A DNA stretch of 25,528 bases from a bacterium (GCA_030641245.1 DAOWHU010000054.1:1-25528); one strand, 5' to 3'. Shown: positions 14,195 to 22,524, counted from the stretch's first letter. Notes: generated by a model not told the origin, from the sequence alone. Made by a program: numbers and translations.

Positions 14195-15025
14195 ATGTCA
14201 GAAAAATTTTTAGGGCTCCAATTTTTGGAGAAATTAACCAATTATGACAGACAAAACCATGAGACAATATTACTAGAAAAGCATTTCCCAAAAATTGCCG
14301 ATCCTTTCGAAAACTTCCTGCAATTTTTACAAATATTAAAAACTACTTCAAAAAACTGTCATTCAAAAAACCGCCCCACAGAAACAGAAATTATTGCCTA
14401 CGTTTTAGAAGACGCCGTCGGGAGATCAAATGAAATCTGGTTCTGGCATCATAAATATTGTTCTTTTTGCAGAACTATCTATTCACTCTACCAATCTCTA
14501 ATAAGAGACCTTTGGAAAGCTCTCGGCAGTCGTCACCAGGAAATCTCGGTCAACATTATTCTAGCTTACCTCCAAAACGACCCTCCTGAAGAAATCGCCA
14601 AAAAATTCAAAGGATTCTCCAACCACGACAAAAAGTCTAAAACAGTCCCTCTCTACAAAATCCCAACTCTAAAAGGAATTCTGGTCGTAAAACAGTTGAA
14701 CGAAGAAACTGGAGATACCGAAAGATATCGATACGGCTTAGTCCGAAAAAGTGTTAGCGCTGGAAAGGGCACTATTTGCAAAATGTACCCCGAAAATAAG
14801 ACAGACCTTGAATTTCGCATTGAGTTCACCGACGAACACGATCAATTTTATTTTAAACGATTGGACTCTTTCGAAATCAATGGCGGACTCCATTTTTATT
14901 TTGGCCCAAAAAATCAACTAATTGAAGTTAAACAAGGCAACGGATTATTTGCCCAACACACCCTAGCCCATAATCCAGATTTAAACCCCGGCTGGGAAGC
15001 TATATTCTGTGGAATAATAAACTAA
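14195..15025 (+). CDS. Hypothetical protein, 276 residues
   Basis: AAGGAGG stands seven bases before the ATG. The N-terminal half (1-140) is helical and contains WFWHHKYCSFCRT (about 87-99), a HHxxCxxC arrangement that could hold a metal. The C-terminal half (about 150-276) is beta-rich with two possible small barrels (GILVVKQLNEETG, FEINGGLHFYFGP). There is no signal peptide or membrane helix. The next gene starts 12 bases later with its own AAAAGGAG, so the two form an operon. No family is recognised. Confidence 0.75.
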   Translation: MSEKFLGLQFLEKLTNYDRQNHETILLEKHFPKIADPFENFLQFLQILKTTSKNCHSKNRPTETEIIAYVLEDAVGRSNEIWFWHHKYCSFCRTIYSLYQSLIRDLWKALGSRHQEISVNIILAYLQNDPPEEIAKKFKGFSNHDKKSKTVPLYKIPTLKGILVVKQLNEETGDTERYRYGLVRKSVSAGKGTICKMYPENKTDLEFRIEFTDEHDQFYFKRLDSFEINGGLHFYFGPKNQLIEVKQGNGLFAQHTLAHNPDLNPGWEAIFCGIIN

Positions 15026-15037
15026 AAGGAGACTATC

Positions 15038-15286
15038 ATGACATCCGCAAAAAAAGAACTGACCGTTGAGAAAATTCGCCCAGGTGGTCAAATCGTCACT
15101 ATGCACGGCACCACTTTAAAAATTACTGAAATAATCGAAGATATTCCAAGTAAAATTAAAGTTATTGTCGAAGACATCCACACACACAAACCTGACCCCA
15201 AAAACCTTATTTTCTTCAAAACTCCCCTCGGAAGAATCAAGCTAACAGGATGTAGGAAATACATCCCCAAACCCGAAGAGGAGTAG
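15038..15286 (+). CDS. Hypothetical protein, 82 residues, paralogous C-terminus
   Basis: AAAAGGAG precedes the ATG. The product is a small beta-rich protein (GGQIVTMHGTTLKITEII, KIKVIVEDI) ending in KTPLGRIKLTGCRKYIPKPEEE, which matches the end of the 13389-13859 product. It may be the stand-alone form of a domain that is fused to a helical part there. Second gene of the 14195 operon; terminator at 15304-15340. Confidence 0.7.
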   Translation: MTSAKKELTVEKIRPGGQIVTMHGTTLKITEIIEDIPSKIKVIVEDIHTHKPDPKNLIFFKTPLGRIKLTGCRKYIPKPEEE

Positions 15287-15303
15287 AAAAATGTTTCATA
15301 AAT

Positions 15304-15340
15304 AAAAAGCCCTGCACGAACAACTATTCCCAGGGCTTTT
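15304..15340 (+). terminator. Intrinsic terminator, AAAAGCCCTG type
   Basis: AAAAAGCCCTG pairs with CAGGGCTTTT (15331-15340); nearly the same stem as at 13881-13917, with a different loop. Confidence 0.88.
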
Positions 15341-15350
15341 AACCTACCAA

Positions 15351-15379
15351 AAAAAGCCTCTCTTAAAGAGGCTTTTTTA
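15351..15379. terminator. Bidirectional terminator between convergent genes
   Basis: AAAAAGCCTC/GAGGCTTTTTT with a seven-base loop; T runs on both strands serve the plus-strand operon and the minus-strand gene ending at 15427. Confidence 0.85.
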
Positions 15380-15426
15380 TTGTTCACCTGCTTGCCTGCC
15401 GATAGGCGGGCCGTCAGGTAGATTAT

Positions 15427-15825
15427 CTATCGATTCATTCCTCCGCCGTCTCTCATTCCCATTCCTTTTTCATGCCCTGCTCCCATTCTTTCGCCACCAC
15501 CAGTTCGAAGTCCAAGCTCAGCTCGAATAACATTAGCTCCTTCTACATCGCCAGCTAGACCTAATCGATGAGCTTCAGCAAATTGAGCAAAGTTATCTTC
15601 ATTAACTACATCCGTAACTCTACCTTTGCCACTCATCAAATCTTTCCAAGTGTTGTAATCATTTTCCGCGAAAGCCTCAGTCATTGACTGATGTCTTTCT
15701 TCGGAATAGTTAGGACCTTTTTGAGAATAATCACCTTGGTAGGCACTCGCTGTAAAACCAGCACCCCCTCAAACCAAAACACTCAACAACAACATCCCCG
15801 ATCGCCTCGGATGTAAGGTTTTCAT
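15427..15825 (-). pseudogene. Secreted protein gene with in-frame TGA in the signal peptide
   Basis: From ATG at 15825 the frame reads MKTLHPRRSGMLLLSVLV, then TGA (15771-15769), then GGAGFTASAYQGDYSQ and on without interruption to the stop at 15427. The parts before and after the TGA together make a normal signal peptide (basic start, hydrophobic core, small-residue cleavage site TASA). One base change from GGA or CGA would explain it. The mature part has YNTWKDLMSGKGRVTDVV and ends in a Gly/Met-rich tail. Internal initiation at 15684 would give a cytoplasmic 85-residue protein, but no good ribosome binding site is seen. It could be a pseudogene, an error, or recoding. Confidence 0.55.
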
Positions 15826-15982
15826 TTACTTAATTTTAATTGTTATATTTCTTTTTTCACTCAAATAAAACTGTTTTAAAACATTTTTCATCGTCGACAC
15901 TCTCTATTACGCCCCCCTCCAAAAAAATTTGCACTAAATCCCCCTCCCGGAGATCGGATCTCCGGAAACCCCAAACCTCACC

Positions 15983-16015
15983 AAAAAACAGCTTCAAGAT
16001 CAACCTTGAAGCTGT
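15983..16015 (-). terminator. Strong intrinsic terminator of the 16632-16042 gene
   Basis: On the minus strand ACAGCTTCAAG pairs with CTTGAAGCTGT over 11 pairs, then six T follow. It lies 27 bases past the stop. A separate hairpin CCGGAGATC/GATCTCCGG lies at 15947-15965. Confidence 0.92.
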
Positions 16016-16041
16016 CGTAAATTTTCAACAAATCACATCTA

Positions 16042-16632
16042 TTAAAAACTGAGCACTGAAAGCAACCAGTTCAAAATATTTTTTCTTTCAGCTACAACTC
16101 TCCCCTCATCATCAAGTGTTACTTCAGACTCAATTTCTACTGGAATAAGGAAAAAAAGTTTCTCCCCTTTTCTAACAATAGCTTTATCACCATCAATCTC
16201 CACTACACTATCAAACGTAGATATTGACTTTGTCGATAACACCGATTTTTCGGAAGCCTCAGCTTCACTTACTGTAGACTTTTCAGAAACCTCACTCTTT
16301 GATGCTGAAGAATCTTCGCCATTTTCACTATCTTCACTTTTCTCGTTATTCCACAAACGTTTAATGAAACTGGAAGATGCTTCAGATGCGACACTTGCTT
16401 CCGATTTTTCGCTATCTACAGACTCCTCCGAATTCTCTGAATCTTCATCGTCTTCTGATTTTTCTGAATCTTCACTATCTTCGGATTTCTCTGAATCAGA
16501 ATCTTCGCTTTCCTCAGAAGCTATTGCCACATCAACAGACTTATCAACAACTATATTAACCATTAAAGCCAAAACCATCACTCCTATTAAAACAAATAAA
16601 AACTTTTCTGTTTTCGATTTCGCAATAGACAT
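16042..16632 (-). CDS. Membrane-anchored Ser/Glu/Asp-rich repeat protein
   Basis: The protein has 196 residues. A single hydrophobic helix at about 10-30 (FLFVLIGVMVLALMVNIVV) serves as signal anchor. Residues about 38-135 are built from SEKSEDSED-like units, strongly acidic and likely extended, interrupted by a short FIKRLWNNEKS segment. The C-terminal 55 residues form a small beta domain (VVEIDGDKAIVRKGEKLFFLIPVEIE) and end hydrophobic (NWLLSVLSF). It is probably displayed outside the membrane as a stalk plus head. The repeat codons vary (TCA, TCT, TCC), so repeat-length errors are possible. It follows the membrane protein gene by 43 bases. Confidence 0.75.
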   Translation of the reverse strand: MSIAKSKTEKFLFVLIGVMVLALMVNIVVDKSVDVAIASEESEDSDSEKSEDSEDSEKSEDDEDSENSEESVDSEKSEASVASEASSSFIKRLWNNEKSEDSENGEDSSASKSEVSEKSTVSEAEASEKSVLSTKSISTFDSVVEIDGDKAIVRKGEKLFFLIPVEIESEVTLDDEGRVVAERKNILNWLLSVLSF

Positions 16633-16675
16633 ATTTTTTTATTATTTTTTATATTGCAACAATACGCAAATGATA

Positions 16676-17347
16676 CTAATTTTTTCTCTTATCGTCAAGA
16701 CAATGCCTCTGAATATTCGCATACCCTAGAAGCCCTAAAGCCAAAACTTCCAAGACTTCCTCGGTCAATCTAGATAAATGAACAATGGCTGAATTACAAG
16801 AAGCCTCCAAACAAAAAACAAAGCTTGGATTCTTCTGCATAAATCCATCCACAAGATCCAAAGAAATAGCTATTCCTAAAATTAAAAAGGCTATTACTAT
16901 CGGCTTTTTATTTCTATTCAAAGTATCTTTCCAAAGAAGATAAAGAAAAGCGCCCAAAGAAAAAATTAAAAGAGGAAAATAGATAATAACCCAGGTATAG
17001 GTTGGAAAAAAATTAAAAATAGTTGTATTATCTACAAAAAAACCACTTAAACGCTCGTGAAAATATATCGCATCATCCATACTAAAAAAGAAAAAAATAA
17101 CCGCTAAAAAATACCAAATTTTTTCTTTTGATTCAAGATAAACGCTAAAACAAGAAAGGGCAATAAAAAACATCGCCAGCGAGCTGATCCAAGTAAGCGG
17201 AGTCTGCTCTCGAGTAGCCAAAAATATATCACTCAAAATAGTTCCTGGATAATAAAAGAAAGTCAACAAATCAACGACCACCAAAAGTATTACCAACAAA
17301 AAACCCATCCTGTATAACCTCCGTATAAAATAAGGCGAAAAATGCAT
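16676..17347 (-). CDS. Multi-pass membrane protein, 223 residues
   Basis: About six hydrophobic segments are visible (12-32, 55-72, 77-92, 113-137, 148-167, 190-212). Conserved-looking polar groups sit at helix ends: DDAIYFHERL at about 90-99 and RLTEEVLEVLALGLLGYAN at 193-211, the latter starting with a Glu pair. Acidic and His residues at matching depths could bind a metal or act in catalysis; that is inference. No known family was recognised. The gene is upstream of the Ser/Glu/Asp-rich protein gene and probably cotranscribed with it. Confidence 0.7.
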   Translation of the reverse strand: MHFSPYFIRRLYRMGFLLVILLVVVDLLTFFYYPGTILSDIFLATREQTPLTWISSLAMFFIALSCFSVYLESKEKIWYFLAVIFFFFSMDDAIYFHERLSGFFVDNTTIFNFFPTYTWVIIYFPLLIFSLGAFLYLLWKDTLNRNKKPIVIAFLILGIAISLDLVDGFMQKNPSFVFCLEASCNSAIVHLSRLTEEVLEVLALGLLGYANIQRHCLDDKRKN

Positions 17348-17424
17348 ATTCTATCATTTAATATAATTTATTCTTCGCTGAAATATTAACATATTTTTTA
17401 CAAAAACTCGAACTCCTGATTTTC

Positions 17425-17439
17425 CTTGGTTTAACCAAG
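17425..17439. promoter_or_regulatory. 15-bp palindrome CTTGGTT-T-AACCAAG
   Basis: A perfect dyad in the 240-base AT-rich gap 17348-17587, upstream of the membrane protein gene (minus). Possible operator; no other support. Nothing else is seen in this gap. Confidence 0.25.
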
Positions 17440-17587
17440 AGAAATTATGAAAAAAAATTGAATTTACTGTGTCCACAAAAAACAACCAAAAAATAAAAAG
17501 ATAGGCCAATTCGACCCCATCCTCTTATAATCTGAAACTCTTCCTGAGAACTTTTCATTTTTTGAATAAACCTTTCCTCACAAATTC

Positions 17588-17770
17588 CTACAAAGCTTTT
17601 TCTCCTTCTTCATTGCCGTCATCCAAGCAATGACCATCACTTTCGAAAGCTCGTCCATCTTGCAAGCAAACCAGAATTTTTTCACCATTAGACAAAATTA
17701 CTCTAACAACAGCTCCTTTGTAAATCTCCAGCTTGACCCCTTTAAGATCTTCTTTCATAAGCATAAGCAT
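17588..17770 (-). CDS. Small hypothetical protein, 60 residues
   Basis: The start at 17770 (MLMLMKEDLKG) is chosen because AAAAGGAG lies six to seven bases before it; the longer frame from 17791 would begin on the ribosome binding site itself. The product looks like one small beta fold (VKLEIYKGAVVRVILSNGEK) with an acidic tail (DDGNEEGEKAL) and one Cys in each half. No family is recognised. Confidence 0.6.
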   Translation of the reverse strand: MLMLMKEDLKGVKLEIYKGAVVRVILSNGEKILVCLQDGRAFESDGHCLDDGNEEGEKAL

Positions 17771-18020
17771 ACCGACTCTCCTTTTCAACAAAAATTATTA
17801 TTTCATTATCTTAAATCACTTAAATAGATTACTTACTATATCCCCAATCCAAATAAAAATCAACTCTCCTTAAAAGAATTTTTTATACTAAATACTAAAT
17901 ACAATATACTATATACTATATACTAATTGCCGTGCTATCCTACCTAATCAAGATCTTTGACAAAACCATACGTAAGAAGATTTATAAACTTTTAATTGAA
18001 AAATTTGAAAAGGAGGCACC

Positions 18021-19895
18021 ATGGAAACTCAGCCCGAACAACCGAAACAACCAAAAGACGACCTAGGCTTACCTTTTTCTCCTGAAAAAATGGAAGTTGC
18101 CGCTGTTTTTTTTGAAAGCTTGGCTAAAACCATCCGCTCTCTCAAAGTTTTACTAAATTCAGCTCCCGTTACGGCCACCCCAATAAACAACGATCCTATT
18201 TCTAAGCTCGTTCCAGAATCAGAAACCGTCGTTAGACCCAAAGCAGAAGCCGAAAAAAAAGCTTCGGAGTCAACCTCACCCATAGAACCTGAACCAGTCC
18301 TGGGAATCCCCGAAGACCAAATTGATTTTACTGATCGAATTGAGACAATCACAAGGATCGAAGAAGATTCTGAATTAGGCAAATATTTGACCTCTTTTAT
18401 GGAAAAACTCTTTATCGATTGGATACCAGTCTATGCAAAAAAAACCAGAAGGATAGCCAATCTAAGCAAATGGCATCAAGCTTTTAATCTTTCTAACAAC
18501 TATTCAATTCTCCTTTGGAAAGGTCAGGGATCAATTAAAAGCACCGAGAAAATCATCCTAAGCCACTTTGGCTTAAAATTAAATGAGGCTCTCAATATTG
18601 GAAAAGCATTCCAAAAAGACAAAGCTTCAATTCTCGGCAACAGAGTCGCTAATCCTAAAATCACAAAAGCTTTATCAAAAGTCAAAAACCTCAGAGGAAA
18701 CTTGATTTTGGCCAGAGCGTTTCTGGCCTTTCTGAGAAGTCAAACCCCGAAAAAAGGGAAAATAGCTTTTTGCTATAATCTCGGTTTTCACAGCTCTATT
18801 TTTTATCAATTCACAGTTGTCCCTCTTCCAAAACACGCCAGTTTTGCAACAATAAAAGCTGCCCGAGTAGCCTTGATGCTTGGATATTCTCTAGAACAAG
18901 CCATCGAAAAAGGCCTCAAAATAACCGGCGAAAAACTGGGAAATGAAGATGAACCAGCAGATGGTTCTTCCGGTAATGATGACAGCCCAAAAAGTAACGA
19001 TCCTAATATTATTCTTTTCGATAACCCGGAAAAAGTAGAGTGTTTAATCGCCTTCCTAAAAAATAATCTAGCGCAATTTGCTGAAAATCAGACGGGAGAA
19101 TCCCCTGAAACTATTAAACTCGAATGGTTAAAAGAAATTGAGCTTAATCCAAATGACTGGGAAGTTTTTCTAAAAGAAAAATCTTTGAAAATAAAAAAAA
19201 TCAAAGGTTTGATTGAAACCATAGGCATTCTCCAGGACAATGATTTGACTCTTGAAGCTGCTGTTCAGACTGGCAAAAAAATTCTGAAAAACAAGGGCTC
19301 GTCTGATGATAAAACTGAAAAAGAACCTTTCCGACTCGATGATGAAGAACTAAGTTCTGAAGAACAACTTCATTTCACCAATTTTCTAAAAAACTTTTGG
19401 GATCAGTGGGGAAAAAACAAACAAGGAAAAAGTGAGAAACCCTTCTTCAAAGAATTTAAAATTAAAAAAAGTCGGTTCGAAAACATTTGCGCCCAAAGAG
19501 ATCCTATCACTGTTGGCCAAGCAACTGCCTTACTTCATAAAATTAATCCCAAACTCACTCTTGAACAAGTTCTCAATTTTAAATTCTCCAAAGAAGATTC
19601 TCCCGAACCCACTGTTAATCAATCACTGACCGACCTTCTAAGCTTAGAAGAGCAAAAACAGTTCACCGCCTATCTCAATTTCAACAAAAAAGCATGGAGG
19701 CCTGAGCCCGAACATTCCAAAGGAGTAACGTTCTTTAGCGTTCACGGCATCAACAAAGCCCGGTTTGAACAAGCTAAAATTAGAGCAAACAGAGATTGCG
19801 CAACTAATCTAGCTCACAAAATAGAAGGAGCCTCCTTAGAACAAGCCTTGCGAGATGGAGAGGAAGAATTAAAAAATCCACTAACTTCCGCTTAA
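18021..19895 (+). CDS. Large protein with about five degenerate helical repeats
   Basis: Of 624 residues, the first 115 are low-complexity and Pro/Glu/Lys-rich. Five segments of 75-90 residues follow (about 119-197, 226-301, 334-421, 443-520, 540-617). Each opens with a hydrophobic-aromatic helix (FLKNFWDQW, FTAYLNFNKKAW) and closes with a LEQAL-like helix: LKLNEALNIG, YSLEQAIEKG, LTLEAAVQTG, LTLEQVLNF, ASLEQALRDG. The pattern resembles repeated helix-turn-helix modules, so nucleic acid binding is possible, but this is not proven. Linkers are acidic. AAAAGGAGG precedes the ATG. No catalytic motif, signal peptide or membrane helix is seen. A candidate promoter at about 17968 (TTGACA) has a poor -10 box. 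Confidence 0.75.
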   Translation: METQPEQPKQPKDDLGLPFSPEKMEVAAVFFESLAKTIRSLKVLLNSAPVTATPINNDPISKLVPESETVVRPKAEAEKKASESTSPIEPEPVLGIPEDQIDFTDRIETITRIEEDSELGKYLTSFMEKLFIDWIPVYAKKTRRIANLSKWHQAFNLSNNYSILLWKGQGSIKSTEKIILSHFGLKLNEALNIGKAFQKDKASILGNRVANPKITKALSKVKNLRGNLILARAFLAFLRSQTPKKGKIAFCYNLGFHSSIFYQFTVVPLPKHASFATIKAARVALMLGYSLEQAIEKGLKITGEKLGNEDEPADGSSGNDDSPKSNDPNIILFDNPEKVECLIAFLKNNLAQFAENQTGESPETIKLEWLKEIELNPNDWEVFLKEKSLKIKKIKGLIETIGILQDNDLTLEAAVQTGKKILKNKGSSDDKTEKEPFRLDDEELSSEEQLHFTNFLKNFWDQWGKNKQGKSEKPFFKEFKIKKSRFENICAQRDPITVGQATALLHKINPKLTLEQVLNFKFSKEDSPEPTVNQSLTDLLSLEEQKQFTAYLNFNKKAWRPEPEHSKGVTFFSVHGINKARFEQAKIRANRDCATNLAHKIEGASLEQALRDGEEELKNPLTSA

Positions 19896-19926
19896 CCTCG
19901 ACCCAAACAAACCACCAAACATTTTT

Positions 19927-19966
19927 AAAGACCCTGAACGTAATTACATCCAGGGTCTTTAGTTTT
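19927..19966 (+). terminator. Intrinsic terminator, AAAGACCCTG type
   Basis: AAAGACCCTG (19927-19936) pairs with CAGGGTCTTT (19951-19960), followed by AGTTTTTTT. It resembles the terminators at 13881 and 15304. Confidence 0.9.
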
Positions 19967-19994
19967 TTTCAATAATCATCTTGCTCTTCCTTTC

Positions 19995-20314
19995 TCAAAT
20001 CTCCGCTCCAGCCAAATTTTTATCTGACAGAACACTCTGCATTGCCGCTATTGCTTCCACCGATTTCCTGTATTGTCGCAACAAAGTCTTCAGTGGTCTC
20101 CCGCCCGCTAACAGTGGTTGCTCCTGATTAATCAAACGCAAAAAAGACTCTAGACTTTTTTCATCTGAAACTCTAAACTCCATCTGCTCAACATTGATCT
20201 CAACAATATCAACGACATCGTTGTACTGAAGAACTTACCCCAAGATCTTCTAACTGACCTTCTACCAATCGCAAACCCCACCACCCCAGTTATAATAATC
20301 CAAAGAATATTCAT
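19995..20314 (-). pseudogene. Small gene with a frameshift
   Basis: From ATG at 20314 the minus strand reads MNILWIIITGVVGFAIGRRS, a membrane helix, until about 20240. Protein-like sequence then continues in another frame (VLQYNDVVDIVEINVEQMEFR...), open to the stop at 19995, although that frame has no start codon before residue MEFR at 20183. Joining both near 20231-20240 gives one protein of about 105 residues with an N-terminal membrane anchor and a helical domain. It may be a pseudogene, a sequencing error, or two overlapping genes. Function unknown. Confidence 0.4.
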
Positions 20315-20383
20315 AACAATAACTAACTTAGTAACTAAAATTTCTCTAGCGAGCGGAGGAACGAAATTTTCCGCTCCCCCCCA

Positions 20384-20644
20384 TCAAACCTTTTTCTCTC
20401 TAAATTTCAAGGAAAGAAAAGTCCCGACTACCCAGATCATACCAACAACAAGAAGAAACTGCCAAAAATATTTTCTTGCAAAAATTAAAATTTGAAGAAT
20501 ACTTTTCACAAAAATTATTGCTACTCCCAAAGCAACGGTCATTAGATTGATATTATAAAAAAACACCAATCCAACAATCAAAATTATTGTGATTATCACC
20601 CAATAAGTAAACTCCCCTCCCGTAACTTTTTTTTTCTTTCTCAC
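20384..20644 (-). CDS. Small membrane protein, 86 residues
   Basis: The start is GTG at 20644, preceded by GGGGGGAGG. After a very basic start (RKKKKV) there are two or three hydrophobic stretches (about 13-33, 34-53, 58-78). The positive-inside rule places the N-terminus in the cytoplasm. No family is recognised; it resembles many small orphan membrane proteins. Confidence 0.6.
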   Translation of the reverse strand: MRKKKKVTGGEFTYWVIITIILIVGLVFFYNINLMTVALGVAIIFVKSILQILIFARKYFWQFLLVVGMIWVVGTFLSLKFREKKV

Positions 20645-20758
20645 AGGCCTCCCCCCTTCTTCTTGAAAAAATTAAACGCTCACTAGAAAAATTTTAAAGA
20701 ACTTTTCTACCACCTTATACTAAATACTATTTTATTGCTAATTGCTAATTGTTAATTG

Positions 20759-21712
20759 TTAAACCCCAATCACCTGATGAACCAACTTCTCATCTTTCAA
20801 AAATCTTTCAATCGAACTAAGAGCCTCTTCATACATTCTATTCATAGAATCATCTGCGTAAAAAGCCACGTGCGGAGTAATAATTACATTGGACATTTCC
20901 AAAAGTTCTTTGTTGTCGTTAATGTTCTTCTCGTGCTCCAAAACATCCAAAACAGCATAAGCGATTTTTTCCGATTTCAAACCTTTCACTAAATCAGGAG
21001 TTTTAACCACTCCTCCTCTAGAAGTATTGATAATCACCACTCCTTTCTTCATTTTATCAATTACCTTGTTACTGACTAAATGATGAGTCTCTGGCAACAA
21101 TGGACAATGTAGAGAAATTATATCGGATTTTTGCCAAATCTCATCTTGTTTAACATATTCAAAATGATTTTCCCGTGCCAAATCTTCATCGGGAAAAGGG
21201 TCATAAGCCACCACATCCATCAAAAATCCCAGGCTAGCCATCCGAGCCACATTTCTACCAATTTTGCCCGTTCCAATAATCCCCAATGTTTTACCCTTCA
21301 GAGCGATTCCCCTCAATCCCTGAAATTCAAACTTATGCTCTTTTTCTACTCGCTCTTCTCCTTCCGAAATTCGACGAATTCCCGACAGTAACAAAGCAAA
21401 AACATGTTCCGCAATTACATGCGAGCCATAATCTGGGACATTGCAAATGATTAGACCTTTTTCTTTAGCAGCTTTTAAATCAATATGATCATAACCAACG
21501 CTCCGAGTAACAATCAATTTTAATTTTGGTAAACTCTTAATAACTTTCTGAGAAATCTGAGAATAAATAAAAACACACAAAATCTCCGTATCTTGACATT
21601 TCTCAATAATTTCATCCTCAGGCAAGACCCCCGAAAGAATCTTAGCCTTTGAAAAAACTTTTTGAACTTTATTCTTATCCTCGTCCTCAACCTCTAAAAA
21701 TGTAATTTTCAT
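20759..21712 (-). CDS. D-2-hydroxyacid dehydrogenase (D-lactate dehydrogenase-like)
   Basis: The protein has 317 residues, the normal length. The NAD-binding Rossmann motif GTGKIG is at 147-152, with Asp171 at the end of the second strand favouring NAD. Catalytic residues are in place: Arg232 in NTSRGG, Glu259 in DVLEHE and His281 in TPHVAF. The substrate-side segment VTRSVGYDHIDL (68-79) is typical. The enzyme interconverts 2-oxo and D-2-hydroxy acids; D-lactate formation from pyruvate to regenerate NAD would suit a fermentative minimal cell, but the exact substrate cannot be read. No strong ribosome binding site is present. The upstream spacer carries dispersed AT-rich repeats. Confidence 0.92.
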   Translation of the reverse strand: MKITFLEVEDEDKNKVQKVFSKAKILSGVLPEDEIIEKCQDTEILCVFIYSQISQKVIKSLPKLKLIVTRSVGYDHIDLKAAKEKGLIICNVPDYGSHVIAEHVFALLLSGIRRISEGEERVEKEHKFEFQGLRGIALKGKTLGIIGTGKIGRNVARMASLGFLMDVVAYDPFPDEDLARENHFEYVKQDEIWQKSDIISLHCPLLPETHHLVSNKVIDKMKKGVVIINTSRGGVVKTPDLVKGLKSEKIAYAVLDVLEHEKNINDNKELLEMSNVIITPHVAFYADDSMNRMYEEALSSIERFLKDEKLVHQVIGV

Positions 21713-21851
21713 GATCTTAGTCTATAAAGTTAAAAAGTTTACCCTGCAGGGGTTCCATTGTTAATTGTTCATTGTTCATTGCTATTTCTTCCCCGCCCGT
21801 CGTAACCCTGCCTACCGACCGGCAGATTCAGCGAAGACAGGCTAATTGCTA

Positions 21852-22139
21852 TTAATCAGCTTTTCTTTTTAAAATTTCTTTTACAGCATAATATTCTTCT
21901 AATTCACCAAATATTTGCTTGGCGAACTTATCATAATCTTCCAGACTTATTTTTTTTTCAAGCCAATTGAATTTTCTTTCAATTCTTTGTTTTATCAAAT
22001 CACTTTCTTCTTCGGTAAGTTCTAAATCTTTACCCTCTAAATAACCCTCTCTTTTCAGTTTCTCCTCTCTTTCATTCAAATACGCTTCTCTCTTCAATGT
22101 TTCTTCGCTTTTATTGTCCACATCAAAATTTTCCATCAT
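21852..22139 (-). CDS. Hypothetical charged helical protein, 95 residues
   Basis: The product is highly charged and almost wholly helical by composition, with an internal repeat LKREAYLNEREEKLKREGYL (15-34) suggesting a coiled coil. The C-terminal part, YDKFAKQIFGELEEYYAVKEI, is amphipathic. There is no ribosome binding site of note, but the frame is protein-like throughout. No family is recognised. Dispersed repeats lie on both sides. Confidence 0.55.
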   Translation of the reverse strand: MMENFDVDNKSEETLKREAYLNEREEKLKREGYLEGKDLELTEEESDLIKQRIERKFNWLEKKISLEDYDKFAKQIFGELEEYYAVKEILKRKAD

Positions 22140-22238
22140 CTACTTTTGTTTTAAAAATTAATTTGTGATTTAAATTTGATTTGTCCCAAAGGGACTCTAT
22201 TTCTAATTGTTCCTTGTTCATTGTTCATTGTTGATAGT

Positions 22239-22261
22239 CTCGGTGTTCGTTGAACACCGAG
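22239..22261. repeat. Ten-pair hairpin CTCGGTGTTC-GTT-GAACACCGAG
   Basis: A perfect hairpin 15 bases after the stop of the 22524-22276 gene. It lacks a U run, so it is either a weak terminator or a dispersed palindrome. A smaller hairpin GTCCC-AAA-GGGAC lies at about 22183-22195. Confidence 0.5.
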
Positions 22262-22275
22262 ATCTATTTAATCGC

Positions 22276-22524
22276 CTAACTGGCAATCAAGCTTCTTTCT
22301 GTGAGATTTTTAAAAGCGTTTAAAATCCCCATTTCGTCCTTCCAAAAAAAGGTTCGTTCAAAGTCTTCAGCCGTTTCTTTTGACAAATGGAACTCATCAA
22401 AAGTTACCCCCTCACCAGCTACAAAATTTTTTAACAAATCATCGAAAACCGCTTTCCCCATATTAGGAAATTTTAAAAAAAACTTTTTTCGAAGATCTTC
22501 TCCCCAGTCAATTCTATTTTCCAT
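22276..22524 (-). CDS. Hypothetical protein, 82 residues
   Basis: GGGAGG lies eight bases before the ATG. The product is acidic, soluble and mostly helical (DLRKKFFLKFPNMGKAVFDDLL, then LSKETAEDFERTFFWKDEMG). No motif or family is recognised. It is a single gene flanked by dispersed palindromes. Confidence 0.65.
   Translation of the reverse strand: MENRIDWGEDLRKKFFLKFPNMGKAVFDDLLKNFVAGEGVTFDEFHLSKETAEDFERTFFWKDEMGILNAFKNLTERSLIAS

Noticed and set aside
15088..15387. 99-codon minus-strand frame
   Set aside because: Antisense to the 82-residue gene and two terminators.
15427..15825. Genome-wide recoding of UGA to Gly or Trp
   Set aside because: Other long genes contain no in-frame TGA, tRNA-Trp has anticodon CCA, and only this one gene is affected.
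16280..16530. Possible CRISPR-like or tandem DNA repeat array
   Set aside because: The repetition is at protein level (Ser/Glu/Asp codons) without regular spacers or repeat length.
17885..17930. ATACTATATACTAA-type tandem repeat as a replication origin
   Set aside because: Simple AT-rich repetition of the kind common in this window's spacers; no DnaA boxes or dnaA/dnaN neighbours.
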